A DNA stretch of 64,000 nucleotides from CAYUCJ01 sp049282265 (GCA_049282265.1 JBAPTR010000126.1:1-64000), one strand, 5' to 3'. Shown: positions 36,751 through 47,243, counted from the stretch's first letter. The notes: generated by a model not told the origin, from the letters alone. Numbers and translations are program-made.

Positions 36751-39700
36751 ATGGTGGATCAATTCTATGTGGGCATTGATTGTGGTTCTGTAAGCCTGAA
36801 CTGTATTGTCATCAATGAAGGGAAGGAGATCGTCTATGAATTGCCCTATGAGCGTCACGTGGGCAAGGTCGAAGAGAGGGCCTATGAGCTCATTCGGCAT
36901 CTCAATGGAAAATTCGGAGAGGAGAACATAGGGTGTCTCAGTTTTACCGGCAGTCACGGGAAAAAGCTGAGTGAGCAGTTAGGTGTATTCTATGAATACG
37001 AAACCATCAGCCAGGTCCTTGGTGCCATGTTCGTCCAACCGGACGTTAAGAGCATCATCACTATGGGTGGACAGGACATAGCCCTCTTTCAGGTCAAACA
37101 CACAACGTCGGAAAACAAAGACGACACGAATGCCTGGAAGCTGGAATACTTCAACACCAATGGACCTTGTGCATCGGGCACCGGTTCCTTTATCGATCAA
37201 CAGGCACAGCGGCTTGCCACATCCATTTATTCAACAGATGTAGACGTTTCCCAGACAAAAATAGATCAGATACTCGCCGACTTTATTGAACTCGGAGCCG
37301 GGAGCGAAAAACCGGCGAATGTCGCCTGCAGGTGCACCGTCTTTACAAAGACCGACATGATTCATCTGCAAAACAAAGGGGAAAAACTAGAGGATATTAT
37401 CTACGGCCTGCACATCGGAAATGCCAGGAACTACATGAGTACCATCGTGTCCAATCGCGTCCTCGAAGACCCTATCCTCTTCATCGGCGGGCTATCAATG
37501 AACCGGCTGCAGGTAAGGGCATTCAGGACCTATTTCCCGGACCTTGTTGTTCCACAACATAATACCTCGTTGGGCGCCTTGGGTGTGGCCATACAGGCGT
37601 TTGGTCTTGGGAAAAAGGACAAAGTGGGTACGGAAACCTTGAAGAAAATGGGAGTCCAGGGGGAAATTTCGGCTCCGCGGGCGTCACGGCTGACCTTGAA
37701 AAAGACCCTTTTCCCGGAGACCAATGAGATAAGGAAAAGGCCGCTTAAAAAAGGGACAAGGGCCTTTCTCGGGATAGATGTGGGCTCAACCACAACCAAG
37801 TATGCCCTGATCGACAATGATCAGGAAATAATCCACAAGAGCTATGTGCCCACCCAAGGGAAGCCCATAGAAGTCACCCAGAGACTCCTTGCGACCCTTC
37901 GGGATGATGTGGGCAAAAAGGTCGAGATCGTGGGAACGGCCACCACCGGATCGGGCAGGAATGTGGTGGGAGATTTCCTCAATGTGGATCTCATCATTGA
38001 TGAGATAACCGCACATGCGAAAGGCGCTGTGAAAATCGATCCTGAGGTCGACACCATCTTTGAAATCGGTGGGCAGGATTCAAAATATATCTATATTTCA
38101 AATACCTACCCCCTAGATTTTGATATGAACAAGGTCTGTGCCGCAGGTACGGGAAGCTTCCTCCATGAACTGGCAGGCAAGTTCGGCATCAATATTGTGG
38201 GGGAATTCCAGGATATTGCCCTTTCATCGGAGGCGCCGGTAAAGCTTGCTGAACGTTGCACCGTTTTCATGGAATCGGACCTGGTCTCCTACCATCAGAA
38301 AGGCGTTCAAAGAAATGATCTGATCTCGGGGTTGTGCTATGCCATTGTATACAACTATCTGAATCGTGTCGTGGAAAAGCGAAAAATCGGGGAAAAAGTC
38401 ATGTTCCTGGGGGGACCTTCCTTGAACAAGGGCGTGGTGGCCGCCTTTGAAGATGTCCTCGGGCGTGGTCTCATCGTACCCCTTCACAGGGAGGTCCTCG
38501 GAGCCTATGGCGCCGCCATCGCCGTTCAGGAAAAAATGCAGTTTGAGCAAAAGGGAAAAAGCACTTTTCGGGGATTGATCAGCTCAATCAATGATCACAT
38601 GGCGTATAAGGAAAAGACATGCCACGCGGATCCCAACTGCCATAACCAGTGCAAACTGAAAATTTACGATTTTGACGGTCGTCGAAGTATCTGGGGGGGC
38701 GAATGTGGGCGTTATGACGTCATAAGGGCCAAGGAATCAAAAAAAGAAAACCTGTTTCAATTGAGAGAGGAGATCTGGAAGAGGTATCTTGCAGGCGTCT
38801 GTGAGGAGTTGGACGCTGAAACACCGAAGGAATGCGAAGGTCGCCCGACGGTGGGACTGCAGCGTGCTCTCTACGGCCACCATACGGGGGTATTCTGGGC
38901 CCATTTCTTTGACAAGCTCGGTTTTAGGCTCGTGCTTTCTCCGCCCACCAATCCCAGGATTTCCAGGGCAGGCATCGAGACCGTCCTAGCGGAGACCTGC
39001 TATCCTGTGAAGGTTTCCCATGGACACGTGAAGGAACTCCTGGGAAAAACGGCCTATCTCTTCCTACCGAGCATCATTGATATGCCAACGCCGGTTCCCA
39101 ACGAAACCGGCTTTTACTGCCCCATGAGCCAGAGTAATTCCTATATGGCAAGATCCGCACTGGGGCTGGATGCGGCAACCGTCCTGAGCCCGGTGGTACA
39201 CCTGAAGTATGATCCTGATACACTCGCCCTGGAACTTATGGAACATATGGGTTCGAAAATCGGCAGAAACCGGGCTGAAATCAGAAAGGCCACCTATCAT
39301 GCGTTGGAGAGGCAGGACCAATTTTTTAAGGAGTTGCACCGGAAGGGTTTGGAGAGCCTCGAACAGACGCATTCCGATGAGCCTGTATTGGTGGTGACGG
39401 GAAGGCCTTACAACCTGTATGATGAGAGGCTGAATTTGCGGTTGGGACAGAATTTGGCGAAACTCGGCCTGACGGCCGTCCCAATGGATTTCATTGATGT
39501 GTCTTCCGTTGATCTTTCCGATTTTCCCTCCATGTACTGGGGGCTGGGAGCCCAGATATTGAGGACGGCAAAATATACACTTGGACAGGAAAACTATTTT
39601 GGCCTTCATCTCACGAATTTTAGTTGCGGGGCGGACTCCTTTATCGAGCACTTCTACAAACACATCATGGGGAACAATCCCTATCTCATCCTGGAATTGG

Positions 39701-39819
39701 ATGAGCACAGCGGCGTTGCCGGTGTTATGACGAGGCTTGAGGCCTATAAAAATGTCATAGAGAACACCATGAAGAAATTAAGGGGCCCCAAGGGGAGAAA
39801 GGTCGAACTCGCAAACTGA
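36751..39819 (+). CDS. Acyl-CoA dehydratase activase (HgdC/BadF-type) fused to DUF2229
   Basis: A 1022-residue protein with two ASKHA ATPase domains of the BadF/BadG/BcrA/HgdC type followed by a DUF2229 region. Domain 1 opens GIDCGSVSLNCIVI and has NGPCASGTGSFIDQQ; domain 2 opens GIDVGSTTTKYALID and has NKVCAAGTGSFLHELAGKFGI. The cysteines of these loops are the kind that hold a bridging 4Fe-4S cluster in HgdC. The C-terminal part includes ETCYPVKVSHGHVKELL and Cys clusters (HADPNCHNQCKL, GGECGRYD). Family members use ATP hydrolysis to inject low-potential electrons into a dehydratase or reductase partner. The partner is probably the next gene, 34 bp downstream. Substrate unknown. ATG 36751 chosen; the frame is open to 36613 inside polA. 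Confidence 0.9.
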   Translation: MVDQFYVGIDCGSVSLNCIVINEGKEIVYELPYERHVGKVEERAYELIRHLNGKFGEENIGCLSFTGSHGKKLSEQLGVFYEYETISQVLGAMFVQPDVKSIITMGGQDIALFQVKHTTSENKDDTNAWKLEYFNTNGPCASGTGSFIDQQAQRLATSIYSTDVDVSQTKIDQILADFIELGAGSEKPANVACRCTVFTKTDMIHLQNKGEKLEDIIYGLHIGNARNYMSTIVSNRVLEDPILFIGGLSMNRLQVRAFRTYFPDLVVPQHNTSLGALGVAIQAFGLGKKDKVGTETLKKMGVQGEISAPRASRLTLKKTLFPETNEIRKRPLKKGTRAFLGIDVGSTTTKYALIDNDQEIIHKSYVPTQGKPIEVTQRLLATLRDDVGKKVEIVGTATTGSGRNVVGDFLNVDLIIDEITAHAKGAVKIDPEVDTIFEIGGQDSKYIYISNTYPLDFDMNKVCAAGTGSFLHELAGKFGINIVGEFQDIALSSEAPVKLAERCTVFMESDLVSYHQKGVQRNDLISGLCYAIVYNYLNRVVEKRKIGEKVMFLGGPSLNKGVVAAFEDVLGRGLIVPLHREVLGAYGAAIAVQEKMQFEQKGKSTFRGLISSINDHMAYKEKTCHADPNCHNQCKLKIYDFDGRRSIWGGECGRYDVIRAKESKKENLFQLREEIWKRYLAGVCEELDAETPKECEGRPTVGLQRALYGHHTGVFWAHFFDKLGFRLVLSPPTNPRISRAGIETVLAETCYPVKVSHGHVKELLGKTAYLFLPSIIDMPTPVPNETGFYCPMSQSNSYMARSALGLDAATVLSPVVHLKYDPDTLALELMEHMGSKIGRNRAEIRKATYHALERQDQFFKELHRKGLESLEQTHSDEPVLVVTGRPYNLYDERLNLRLGQNLAKLGLTAVPMDFIDVSSVDLSDFPSMYWGLGAQILRTAKYTLGQENYFGLHLTNFSCGADSFIEHFYKHIMGNNPYLILELDEHSGVAGVMTRLEAYKNVIENTMKKLRGPKGRKVELAN

Positions 39820-39853
39820 ATATGTTCTTCAGACAGCGAAACGATAAACGGGC

Positions 39854-41209
39854 ATGGAATCTAAAAAAGTGATCAGCTTCAAATCGCTCAATAAGACGGT
39901 AGGGCGATTCAATCCGAAAGAGAGGATCTTTTTGATACCCCAGATGAACAGGATCGGGGGCCATTTGCTGGCGGCAACCTTCAGGGGGTTCGGTATCCAT
40001 GCCAAGGTTATGGATACTTACAAGGGCCTCGATCTGGGCAAGAAATTTACCTCCGGGAAGGAGTGCTATCCCTGCCAGATTACCACGGGAGATATCCTCT
40101 ACTTCATGGAAAAAGAAAGGGAACGGCTGGGTGACGCCTTTGATCCGGAGCGTTATATCTATTTTATGCCGGAATCCAGCGGACCGTGCCGGTTTGGCAT
40201 GTACAACAAATACCAGCGTATTGTCCTCGACTCGCTCCCGGAGTTGAGCCGCTTGAAAATCGGGTCCCTTACCACGGATGACGGATACTCCCTGTCCGGT
40301 ATCATCGATAAGGGCCGGGTCCGTGACCTAAGAAAGGCCGCCTATTTTTCTGTTGTTGTGGCCGATGTCATGGACAGGCTTCTCTGGAGAATAAGACCCT
40401 ACGAGGAGGATCCCGGAACAACAGACACGTTTATTGAGCGATCCATGCATGTGATGGAAGACGTCTTCGAAGAATTTGGACCGGAAAAGGCATTTGATCG
40501 AATCCTTGACCAGATGGAAGTGATCATTGAGAAGGCAAAGGGCCTCATGGATCCACGCATACCTCGAAAACCCCTGATCGGCATCGTGGGTGAGATCTAT
40601 CTTAGGTCACATACCCATGCGAATCAGGACCTGATAAGGGTGTTGGAGAAATACGGGGCCGAGGTCGTCAATGCCTCCATTGCAGAATGGATGAATTACA
40701 TCTCGTATGATAGACTGCGGGAAGCGAAGATAGCCTTTGGATTGAGTATGAAGCAGCTTCGTTTCGGCCCCATGAAAAAACAAATCAAAAAAATCCTGGG
40801 GTTCGGCAGTGAACTCTATTACCAGGAGTTCAGGCAGAAGAAGGTCTATGATCGCCTGACTTCAATGATTGATCTCGCCGGGGATCACAAAGTGGGGGAT
40901 CTCGAAAAGGTTCTCAGGAAAGATGATCTTTTTTCATTTGATGCCGGGACCGAGGCCTGTTTGAGTATACCGGGAATTGTGGAGTATGCCCATGAAGGAT
41001 ATAACGGCGTAGTGAATGTGTATCCTTTCACCTGTATGCCCAGCACCATCACCTCGTCAATCATCCGGCCCAGGATGGACGAACTGGGTATTCCGTATCT
41101 GGACACACCCTGCGATGAAAGCATCCAGCCGGGGAGGGAGGCTGCCATCAGGACATTCATGTACCAGGGTTATCAACATTTTAAACAATATGGAAGGAAA
41201 GCGTTTTAG
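39854..41209 (+). CDS. 2-hydroxyacyl-CoA dehydratase-like protein (HgdB/DUF2229 relative)
   Basis: A 451-residue protein of the group that accompanies the large activase. It contains SGKECYPCQITTGD, PESSGPCRFGMYNKYQ, and near the end VYPFTCMPSTITSSII and DTPCDESIQPGREAAI, cysteines suitable for an iron-sulfur cluster. It has no ASKHA motif. By family logic it is the cluster-bearing acceptor of electrons from the preceding protein. These pairs are widespread in anaerobes and their physiological substrate is mostly unknown, so I do not assign 2-hydroxyglutaryl-CoA or benzoyl-CoA. Confidence 0.85.
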   Translation: MESKKVISFKSLNKTVGRFNPKERIFLIPQMNRIGGHLLAATFRGFGIHAKVMDTYKGLDLGKKFTSGKECYPCQITTGDILYFMEKERERLGDAFDPERYIYFMPESSGPCRFGMYNKYQRIVLDSLPELSRLKIGSLTTDDGYSLSGIIDKGRVRDLRKAAYFSVVVADVMDRLLWRIRPYEEDPGTTDTFIERSMHVMEDVFEEFGPEKAFDRILDQMEVIIEKAKGLMDPRIPRKPLIGIVGEIYLRSHTHANQDLIRVLEKYGAEVVNASIAEWMNYISYDRLREAKIAFGLSMKQLRFGPMKKQIKKILGFGSELYYQEFRQKKVYDRLTSMIDLAGDHKVGDLEKVLRKDDLFSFDAGTEACLSIPGIVEYAHEGYNGVVNVYPFTCMPSTITSSIIRPRMDELGIPYLDTPCDESIQPGREAAIRTFMYQGYQHFKQYGRKAF

Positions 41210-41215
41210 AAGATT

Positions 41216-42715
41216 ATGACAACAAGAATGCTCATTAACGCAGTAGAATCGGAAGAGTACCGTATCGCCATTGTAGAGGATGGGAAGCTTGACGGCTTTT
41301 TCATAGACACATCAACGGCGGAACAAAAAATCGGAAACATCTATAAAGGTATCGTTGAGCGGGTTGCACCAAATTTGCAGGCCTGTTTCGTGGATATCGG
41401 CACAGGCAAGAACGGGTTCATACAGGCCAGCGAAATCCATCCTGAATATTATATCAAGCCCATTGATTCCTCCAATGACCAGCTGATCCCACCCGTGGAC
41501 AAGATTGCCAAGAAAGGACAGGAACTCCTTGTTCAAGTGACGAAGGAGATGCCGGGAAGAAAAGGAGCACATCTGACCACCTATATATCCCTTGCCAGCC
41601 GATGCCTGGTCCTGACGCCGGGCCGGGGAGGGGGCGGCGTATCGCGGAAGATAGAAGATGAAGAAGAGCGAAAGCGGTTGAAGGCCATCATGAACCAGAT
41701 CAAACTCCCGGATGACATCGGGTATATCATGCGAACCGCCGCCTTTGGCACAAACAAGAGAGAACTCTCAAGGGATCTCAACAGGCTGTTGAGAATGTGG
41801 AAAAATATCAGAAAGAGCGTCCATCAGGCCCCCCCCCTGTCGCTGATTCACAAGGAGCAGGATATCTGGCTCAGGACACTCAGGGACTATTTTACCAGCG
41901 ATGTGACGGAAATCCTGGTGGACGACAAGGACACCTATGTAAAAATCAAGGACTATATGAAGATCATTTCTCCGAGATACCAGCGCCGCGTCAAACTCTA
42001 CAAGGAAACGCGGCCCATCTTTGAAAAAGATCAGATTGAACGTGAGATTGAAAAGATTTACAGCAACGTGGTTCCCTTGAAGTCAGGAGGGTCCCTTGTG
42101 ATAGATCCCACGGAGGCCCTGATTTCCGTCGACGTCAATTCCGGCCGTGCTAGGGGGGGGAAGGATGTGGAAGGGACCGCCTTTAGAACGAATATGGAAG
42201 CGGCCTCTGAGATAGCCCGACAGCTTCGGCTGAGGGACGTTGGGGGGCTCATCGTTATCGATTTCATAGACATGAGAGATAAAAAACACATCAGAGAGAT
42301 TGAAAGGGTCCTCAGGGAGGAAAGCAAAAAGGACCGCGCCAAAATAGATCTGGCACACATTTCAAAATTCGGTCTCCTGGAACTGTCCCGGCAACGTCTC
42401 CGTCCATCACTGGAGTCGCGGAGCTATCAGACCTGCGAGCATTGCCAGGGCAGAGGACTTGTCCTCTCCGTGGAGGCACGATCGCTCTCGTTCCTGAGGC
42501 GCATCTGGATGGGGTTGGCTAAAGAAGGCGTCACCCACGTCAAAGGGCTTCTTCCCCTTGAGGTGGCCACCTATCTCCAGAACAGAAAGAGAAAAGAGAT
42601 CGCGGAGCTTGAATCTCGCTACAAGGTCTCCATCCTCTTGGAAGGGAATCCCGCCATCACTCCGGGCGGAGGAAAGCTGGAGTTTCTGGAAACCCCTAAC
42701 GGGTCGGAAAAATGA
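41216..42715 (+). CDS. rng: Ribonuclease E/G family protein
   Basis: Endoribonuclease for rRNA and mRNA processing. N-terminal MTTRMLINAVESEEYRIAIVEDG, S1 domain with GNIYKGIVERVAPNLQACFVDIGTGKNGF, the catalytic RNase-H-like/DNase I-like region with LISVDVNSGRARGG and IVIDFIDMRD, and the zinc-link CEHCQGRG. Length 499 matches RNase G rather than the longer RNase E. The start lies 6 bp after the preceding stop. Confidence 0.93.
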   Translation: MTTRMLINAVESEEYRIAIVEDGKLDGFFIDTSTAEQKIGNIYKGIVERVAPNLQACFVDIGTGKNGFIQASEIHPEYYIKPIDSSNDQLIPPVDKIAKKGQELLVQVTKEMPGRKGAHLTTYISLASRCLVLTPGRGGGGVSRKIEDEEERKRLKAIMNQIKLPDDIGYIMRTAAFGTNKRELSRDLNRLLRMWKNIRKSVHQAPPLSLIHKEQDIWLRTLRDYFTSDVTEILVDDKDTYVKIKDYMKIISPRYQRRVKLYKETRPIFEKDQIEREIEKIYSNVVPLKSGGSLVIDPTEALISVDVNSGRARGGKDVEGTAFRTNMEAASEIARQLRLRDVGGLIVIDFIDMRDKKHIREIERVLREESKKDRAKIDLAHISKFGLLELSRQRLRPSLESRSYQTCEHCQGRGLVLSVEARSLSFLRRIWMGLAKEGVTHVKGLLPLEVATYLQNRKRKEIAELESRYKVSILLEGNPAITPGGGKLEFLETPNGSEK

Positions 42716-42792
42716 TGGCATTTCCCGCCTTGACGGGAAAGAGAGGCGCTCCGCATCACGCCTGCCACGGCCATCTGTGCCTTTAGCGACTC

Positions 42793-44622
42793 ATGTTTAA
42801 CCACATTATCTACTTCATTGTTGTCCTCCTGACCTTCAGCGTCAGCTATGCCGGAAAGGCCCCGGGATATCCCCTCCCTCTGACGCTGGTCGCGATCGGT
42901 ATCGGCTGGGCCGGCTTCGCCCTCTATTGCAGAAAGGTGTTTGAAGGGATCAGCAACCATTTCAGGGGAAAAGGGTTCGGGGATGGCCGGGCCGTTGCCC
43001 TGTACCAGAAGGCCCAGGTGAGGCTCTCCGTCCTTGCCATCTTTATCTTCGCTCTGTTTACCTTTCTCCTCAATCTCAAGTACTGGATCCAGGCGATTCC
43101 AGGCTTCAAATCCCTGACGGTTCTCCAGGGACTGGTGGCCTTGGCCCTCTATCTGTTCTTCCTGTTCACCATCTGGTGGTTTGCCGCGCCCACATACCGT
43201 GAATTGTTTTCCATCAACATTACGAGAAAATCGTACATCTTTTCCAATGCCAGGCTCAACGTCCCCATCCTTTTCCCGTGGGTGTGCCTGTCCTTGATCT
43301 ATGATCTCCTGGCCTTGAGCCCCTGGGGGCAACCATCCAGTTTTTTCAACACCATGGAGGGCCAGATCCTGTTTTTCTCCATATTCCTGGTCCTTCTCAT
43401 GATCGTGCTCCCCGTATTTATCCAGTCGTGGTGGGGCTGCAGGCCGTTGGATGACTCCGACAAGTCCCGGCAGCTCATGGCATTCCTTGAGGAGAAGGGC
43501 TTCAAATACCGGTATCTGTTGAGATGGCCCCTATTTGAGGGAAGGATGATGACCGCAGGCATCATGGGAATCCTGCCCCGTTTCCGCTATATTCTTGTTA
43601 CGGATTCCCTCCTTGAAATCCTTTCCATTGATGAGCTGAAGGCCGTACTGGCTCATGAAATGGGTCATGCCAAATACAGGCATCTCCTTTACTATGTCTT
43701 ATTCCTCATCGGTTATCTCGTCCTGACCTTCGGCCTCTTTGATATCTATTACTGGTTGCTGGCCTCCAGTTCGTTTTTTTCCGGATTTCTTGCATCGGGC
43801 CACGAGGACGGGAACACCCTCATGTACATGGTCCTTTCACTTCCCATGCTCCTCAGCCTGGTGATCTACTTCAGGTACGTGATGGGATTTTTTATGCGAA
43901 ACTTTGAGCGACAGGCCGACCTCTATTCGGCAAAGGTTATGGGTACGCCGGAGTACACGATCCGCTCGCTCGAAAAAATTGCCATGCTTAGCGGCAGGAG
44001 CAGAAACGTTCCCAGTTGGCATCACTTCAGTATCCGGGAACGGGTGGATTGCCTGGCGCGGTCTTTGAGAGACCCGACCCTCTTGAAGAGACATACCCGG
44101 TTTGTGACTGTGCTTTTCACAGGTTTTATCGTCCTGGTTGTGTTTCTGGGGTACCTTCTGAATTTCAGCCCCCTCAAAGAGCATATGACCTACGCGGCCC
44201 TGGAAAATGTCCTCCAGGAACAGTTGAGTGTGAATCCTGCGGACCTGGGCCTTTACGAAAACCTGGCCATGCTCTATCAAAAGATGGAGGATTACGGAAA
44301 GGCAATCGAAGTCTACGAGAAGATCCTCCGACTGGACCCGGACCGCTCCTTGACCCTCAACAATCTGGCCTGGCTGCTGGTGACCAGTGATGATCCGAAA
44401 CTGCGAGACAGAAGGCGAGCCCTGGCCCTGGCCAAAAGGGCGGTTTCCCTGGAAAGGATTCCTGTCTATCTGGATACCCTTGCCGAGGCCTACTATGAAA
44501 ACGGCGATCAGCAGGAAGCCCTGGAAACCATTAGAGAGGCCCTTTCAAGAGCAAGGAAGAACAGGACCTACTATGAGAAGCAGCTTCGGAAGTTTCTCTC
44601 AGGTGACTTAAAGAAATCATAG
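42793..44622 (+). CDS. M48-family membrane metalloprotease with C-terminal TPRs
   Basis: A 609-residue membrane protein with about six to eight helices. The zinc motif HEMGH is at about 288-292 (AVLAHEMGHAKYRH), with the third ligand in NFERQADLYSAKVMG near 375, as in HtpX/Ste24-type proteases. After a further helix (TRFVTVLFTGFIVLVVFLGYLL) the last 140 residues are tetratricopeptide-like (LGLYENLAMLYQKMEDYGKAIEVYEKILRLDP and following). The TPR fusion suggests substrate or partner binding on the membrane surface. Substrates unknown. Confidence 0.88.
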   Translation: MFNHIIYFIVVLLTFSVSYAGKAPGYPLPLTLVAIGIGWAGFALYCRKVFEGISNHFRGKGFGDGRAVALYQKAQVRLSVLAIFIFALFTFLLNLKYWIQAIPGFKSLTVLQGLVALALYLFFLFTIWWFAAPTYRELFSINITRKSYIFSNARLNVPILFPWVCLSLIYDLLALSPWGQPSSFFNTMEGQILFFSIFLVLLMIVLPVFIQSWWGCRPLDDSDKSRQLMAFLEEKGFKYRYLLRWPLFEGRMMTAGIMGILPRFRYILVTDSLLEILSIDELKAVLAHEMGHAKYRHLLYYVLFLIGYLVLTFGLFDIYYWLLASSSFFSGFLASGHEDGNTLMYMVLSLPMLLSLVIYFRYVMGFFMRNFERQADLYSAKVMGTPEYTIRSLEKIAMLSGRSRNVPSWHHFSIRERVDCLARSLRDPTLLKRHTRFVTVLFTGFIVLVVFLGYLLNFSPLKEHMTYAALENVLQEQLSVNPADLGLYENLAMLYQKMEDYGKAIEVYEKILRLDPDRSLTLNNLAWLLVTSDDPKLRDRRRALALAKRAVSLERIPVYLDTLAEAYYENGDQQEALETIREALSRARKNRTYYEKQLRKFLSGDLKKS

Positions 44623-44690
44623 GCAAAAGTACGGTTGGATAAAGAGCATATAAATTCCAAATGACCAATGATCGATTTGGAGGTGGAGTG

Positions 44691-47087
44691 ATGAAAAAGT
44701 GGGTCCTGGTGATTTCTTGCGTTCTCGTGGGCATCATTGTGGTGGGCCTCGGCTCCGGCTATCTCTGGTTTCAGCATACCCTCAAGAAACGGTTGCCGGA
44801 GATCAGCGGCGAAGTGAGCCTGAAGGGTATCACGGAGGATGTGCGGATCATAAGGGATACCTTCGGGGTGCCCCATATCTATGCCGCGAATGAAGCGGAT
44901 ATGTATTTCGCATTCGGCTATGCCGTGGCCCAGGACCGGCTCTGGCAGATCGATTTCTTGCGTCACTTGGGCCAGGGACGTCTCTCGGAAGTCTTTGGAA
45001 AAGACTTTGTGGAGACGGACCGTTACTTCAGGCTGCTCACCGCGGCGGGAGTCAACAAGACCATCCCACGGGAATTTGAGACCGTTCTCAGCGCCTTTGT
45101 GAAAGGGGTAAACGGTTATATCGCGAGCCATTCAGACCGGTTGCCCATAGAGTTCACCCTGCTTCGCTATAAACCCGAGAAATGGACGGAAGACGACTAC
45201 CTCGCTATCCTGAAGCTGGTCAACTGGGGGCTTTCTTGCGGGTTCACCACCGACCTGACTGCGGATAAAATCCTCAAGAAGGGAGGGGCGGAGAAGTTCA
45301 GAGAGGCCTTTCCGCCCTGGCCGGGTGATGCTCCCATAATTGTTCCCAAAGGATATGAAGGCGCCACAGCATACCAGGATGAGGCGCTCAGGGTGGCGGA
45401 AAAGGTAAGGGCGCTGATCGGTTTTCCCGTGGGCGCGGCGAGCAACAACTGGGTAATCTCCGGGGAGAAGGCCCAAAACGGCAAACCCATGCTGGCCAAC
45501 GACACCCATCTTGCCCTGACCAATCCCTCTTTCTGGTGGGAGGTAAACCTGAACTGTCCCACTATCCATGTATCCGGGTTTGCGGTCCCGGGTGTGCCGG
45601 GCGTTGCCATCGGCCACAACCGGGATGTTGCCTGGGGCATTACCAACGTCATGGTGGATGACGTGGATTTCTACATCGAAAAGATCAATCCCGAGAACCC
45701 TCGCCAGTACTGGTACAAGGACCACTGGGAGGGCATGAAGGTCATCGAAGAGACCATCAAGGTAAAAGGCGGTGATCCTGTCAAGAATGAAATTCTCCTG
45801 ACCCGTCATGGACCCATTGTGACTCAGCCGGGAAAAGGCGGCGGCAAGGAGACCATTTCCCAGAGATGGGCATTCACGGACGGCCTCCAGCCGGGAAAAG
45901 CAGGATATAAACTCATGACGGCCGGGAACGTCCGGGAAGTCACCGAGGCCCTCCGGTACTGGGAACTCCCCAGTCAGAATTGGGTGTTTGCCGACCGGGA
46001 AGGCAACATCGGGTACTGGTGCTGCGCCACTGTTCCCATACGTCCAAAAGGAGATGATGGAATATTGCCGGTGCCGGGATGGACCGGGGGATATGAATGG
46101 AAGGGGTATGTCCCTTTTGATCAACGGCCCCATCTCCTGAATCCGGAGCAGGGCTTTATTGCCACCTCCAACAACAAAGTCGCAGGGGATTACTATCCCT
46201 ATCTGATCGGCCACTACTGGGAGCCCATGGATCGGGTGACCCGTGTCACCCGGCTCCTTGAATCAAAAGAAAAGCTGACGGTTGAAGATTTCAAGAAGAT
46301 CCAGCACGATACCTATTGTCTCCTCGCCTCGGAACTCACGCCGAAATTCATAAAAGTCCTGGACAAATATCCAGATAAAGATGGGTTTAAAAAGGCCCGG
46401 GAGGTCCTTTCCGGATGGAATTTCGTGATGGGCGACAAGAGTGTCGCGGCGTGTATTTTCGAGGTGACGTTCCGAAAAATGATGGACAATATCTTCAGAG
46501 ATGAACTGGGAGAAACACTCTTCCGGAAATATCTGAAGACCACCATGTTCCCTCCAAGGGCCATCAGGGCCATGTGCCGAAAAGGATCATCCCCGTGGTT
46601 TGATAACGTCAACACGCCTCAGAAAGAAGGCATGGAAGATATCATGAAGGTGAGTCTGGACCAGGCCCTTTCGCAACTGCGTGAGAAGATGGGAAATGAT
46701 ATGGGGAAATGGGCCTGGGGAAAGATACATACGCTGACCTTCGAACATGTACTGGGCAAGAAGAAGCCGTTGAATTATATTTTCAATCTGGGCCCCTTCC
46801 CGGTGCCCGGGGACCACCTGACCGTGAATAAGAAGCAGTACCAGTACACAAAGCCGTATGATGCCGACCACGGTGTTTCCCAGCGGATGATAGTTGATCT
46901 CTCAAATATCAAAGACGCACTGCATGTGCTTCCCACCGGTGAATCGGGCCATCTCAAGAGCCCGCACTACCGGGATCAGATTCCCTTGTACCTGGGAAAC
47001 GGCTACCATCCCGCATGGCCTGAAAGGGTCCAGGTAGAAAAGAACAAGGAGGGCGTTCTGACGTTGAGACCCGAAAAAACGCAATAG
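44691..47087 (+). CDS. Penicillin acylase family (Ntn) hydrolase
   Basis: A 798-residue secreted or periplasmic Ntn-hydrolase precursor. The N-terminal helix (MKKWVLVISCVLVGIIVVGLG) is a signal peptide or anchor. The alpha-chain part has DTFGVPHIYA and AQDRLWQID; the self-cleavage site and nucleophile is the Ser near 251 in PVGAASNNWVISG, followed by the beta chain (PMLANDTHLAL, PGVAIGHNRDVAWG, conserved RHGP). Members hydrolyse amides such as acyl-homoserine lactones or penicillins; the substrate here is unknown. ATG 44691 has GGAGGTGG upstream. Confidence 0.9.
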   Translation: MKKWVLVISCVLVGIIVVGLGSGYLWFQHTLKKRLPEISGEVSLKGITEDVRIIRDTFGVPHIYAANEADMYFAFGYAVAQDRLWQIDFLRHLGQGRLSEVFGKDFVETDRYFRLLTAAGVNKTIPREFETVLSAFVKGVNGYIASHSDRLPIEFTLLRYKPEKWTEDDYLAILKLVNWGLSCGFTTDLTADKILKKGGAEKFREAFPPWPGDAPIIVPKGYEGATAYQDEALRVAEKVRALIGFPVGAASNNWVISGEKAQNGKPMLANDTHLALTNPSFWWEVNLNCPTIHVSGFAVPGVPGVAIGHNRDVAWGITNVMVDDVDFYIEKINPENPRQYWYKDHWEGMKVIEETIKVKGGDPVKNEILLTRHGPIVTQPGKGGGKETISQRWAFTDGLQPGKAGYKLMTAGNVREVTEALRYWELPSQNWVFADREGNIGYWCCATVPIRPKGDDGILPVPGWTGGYEWKGYVPFDQRPHLLNPEQGFIATSNNKVAGDYYPYLIGHYWEPMDRVTRVTRLLESKEKLTVEDFKKIQHDTYCLLASELTPKFIKVLDKYPDKDGFKKAREVLSGWNFVMGDKSVAACIFEVTFRKMMDNIFRDELGETLFRKYLKTTMFPPRAIRAMCRKGSSPWFDNVNTPQKEGMEDIMKVSLDQALSQLREKMGNDMGKWAWGKIHTLTFEHVLGKKKPLNYIFNLGPFPVPGDHLTVNKKQYQYTKPYDADHGVSQRMIVDLSNIKDALHVLPTGESGHLKSPHYRDQIPLYLGNGYHPAWPERVQVEKNKEGVLTLRPEKTQ

Positions 47088-47243
47088 CTCCAACTTCCTG
47101 GTTTTTTTGTAGATGCGTTGGTTGCGGCTGGATTAATCGGGGATATTGTGGCACATAACGCGTCCATATCCGTTGCAGAAGCTGGATGTCAGGCTGAAAT
47201 CGGCACGGCCTGCACCATGGACGTCAAGAAAACATTCCTCAGG

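Noticed and set aside
45132..46214. 360-codon open frame antisense to the penicillin acylase gene
   Set aside because: Opposite a well-supported gene and without recognisable domains.
47088..47243. Another copy of the dispersed repeat (CCATGGACGTCA near 47214)
   Set aside because: Only 12 bp match the copy at 12189, too short to separate from chance.
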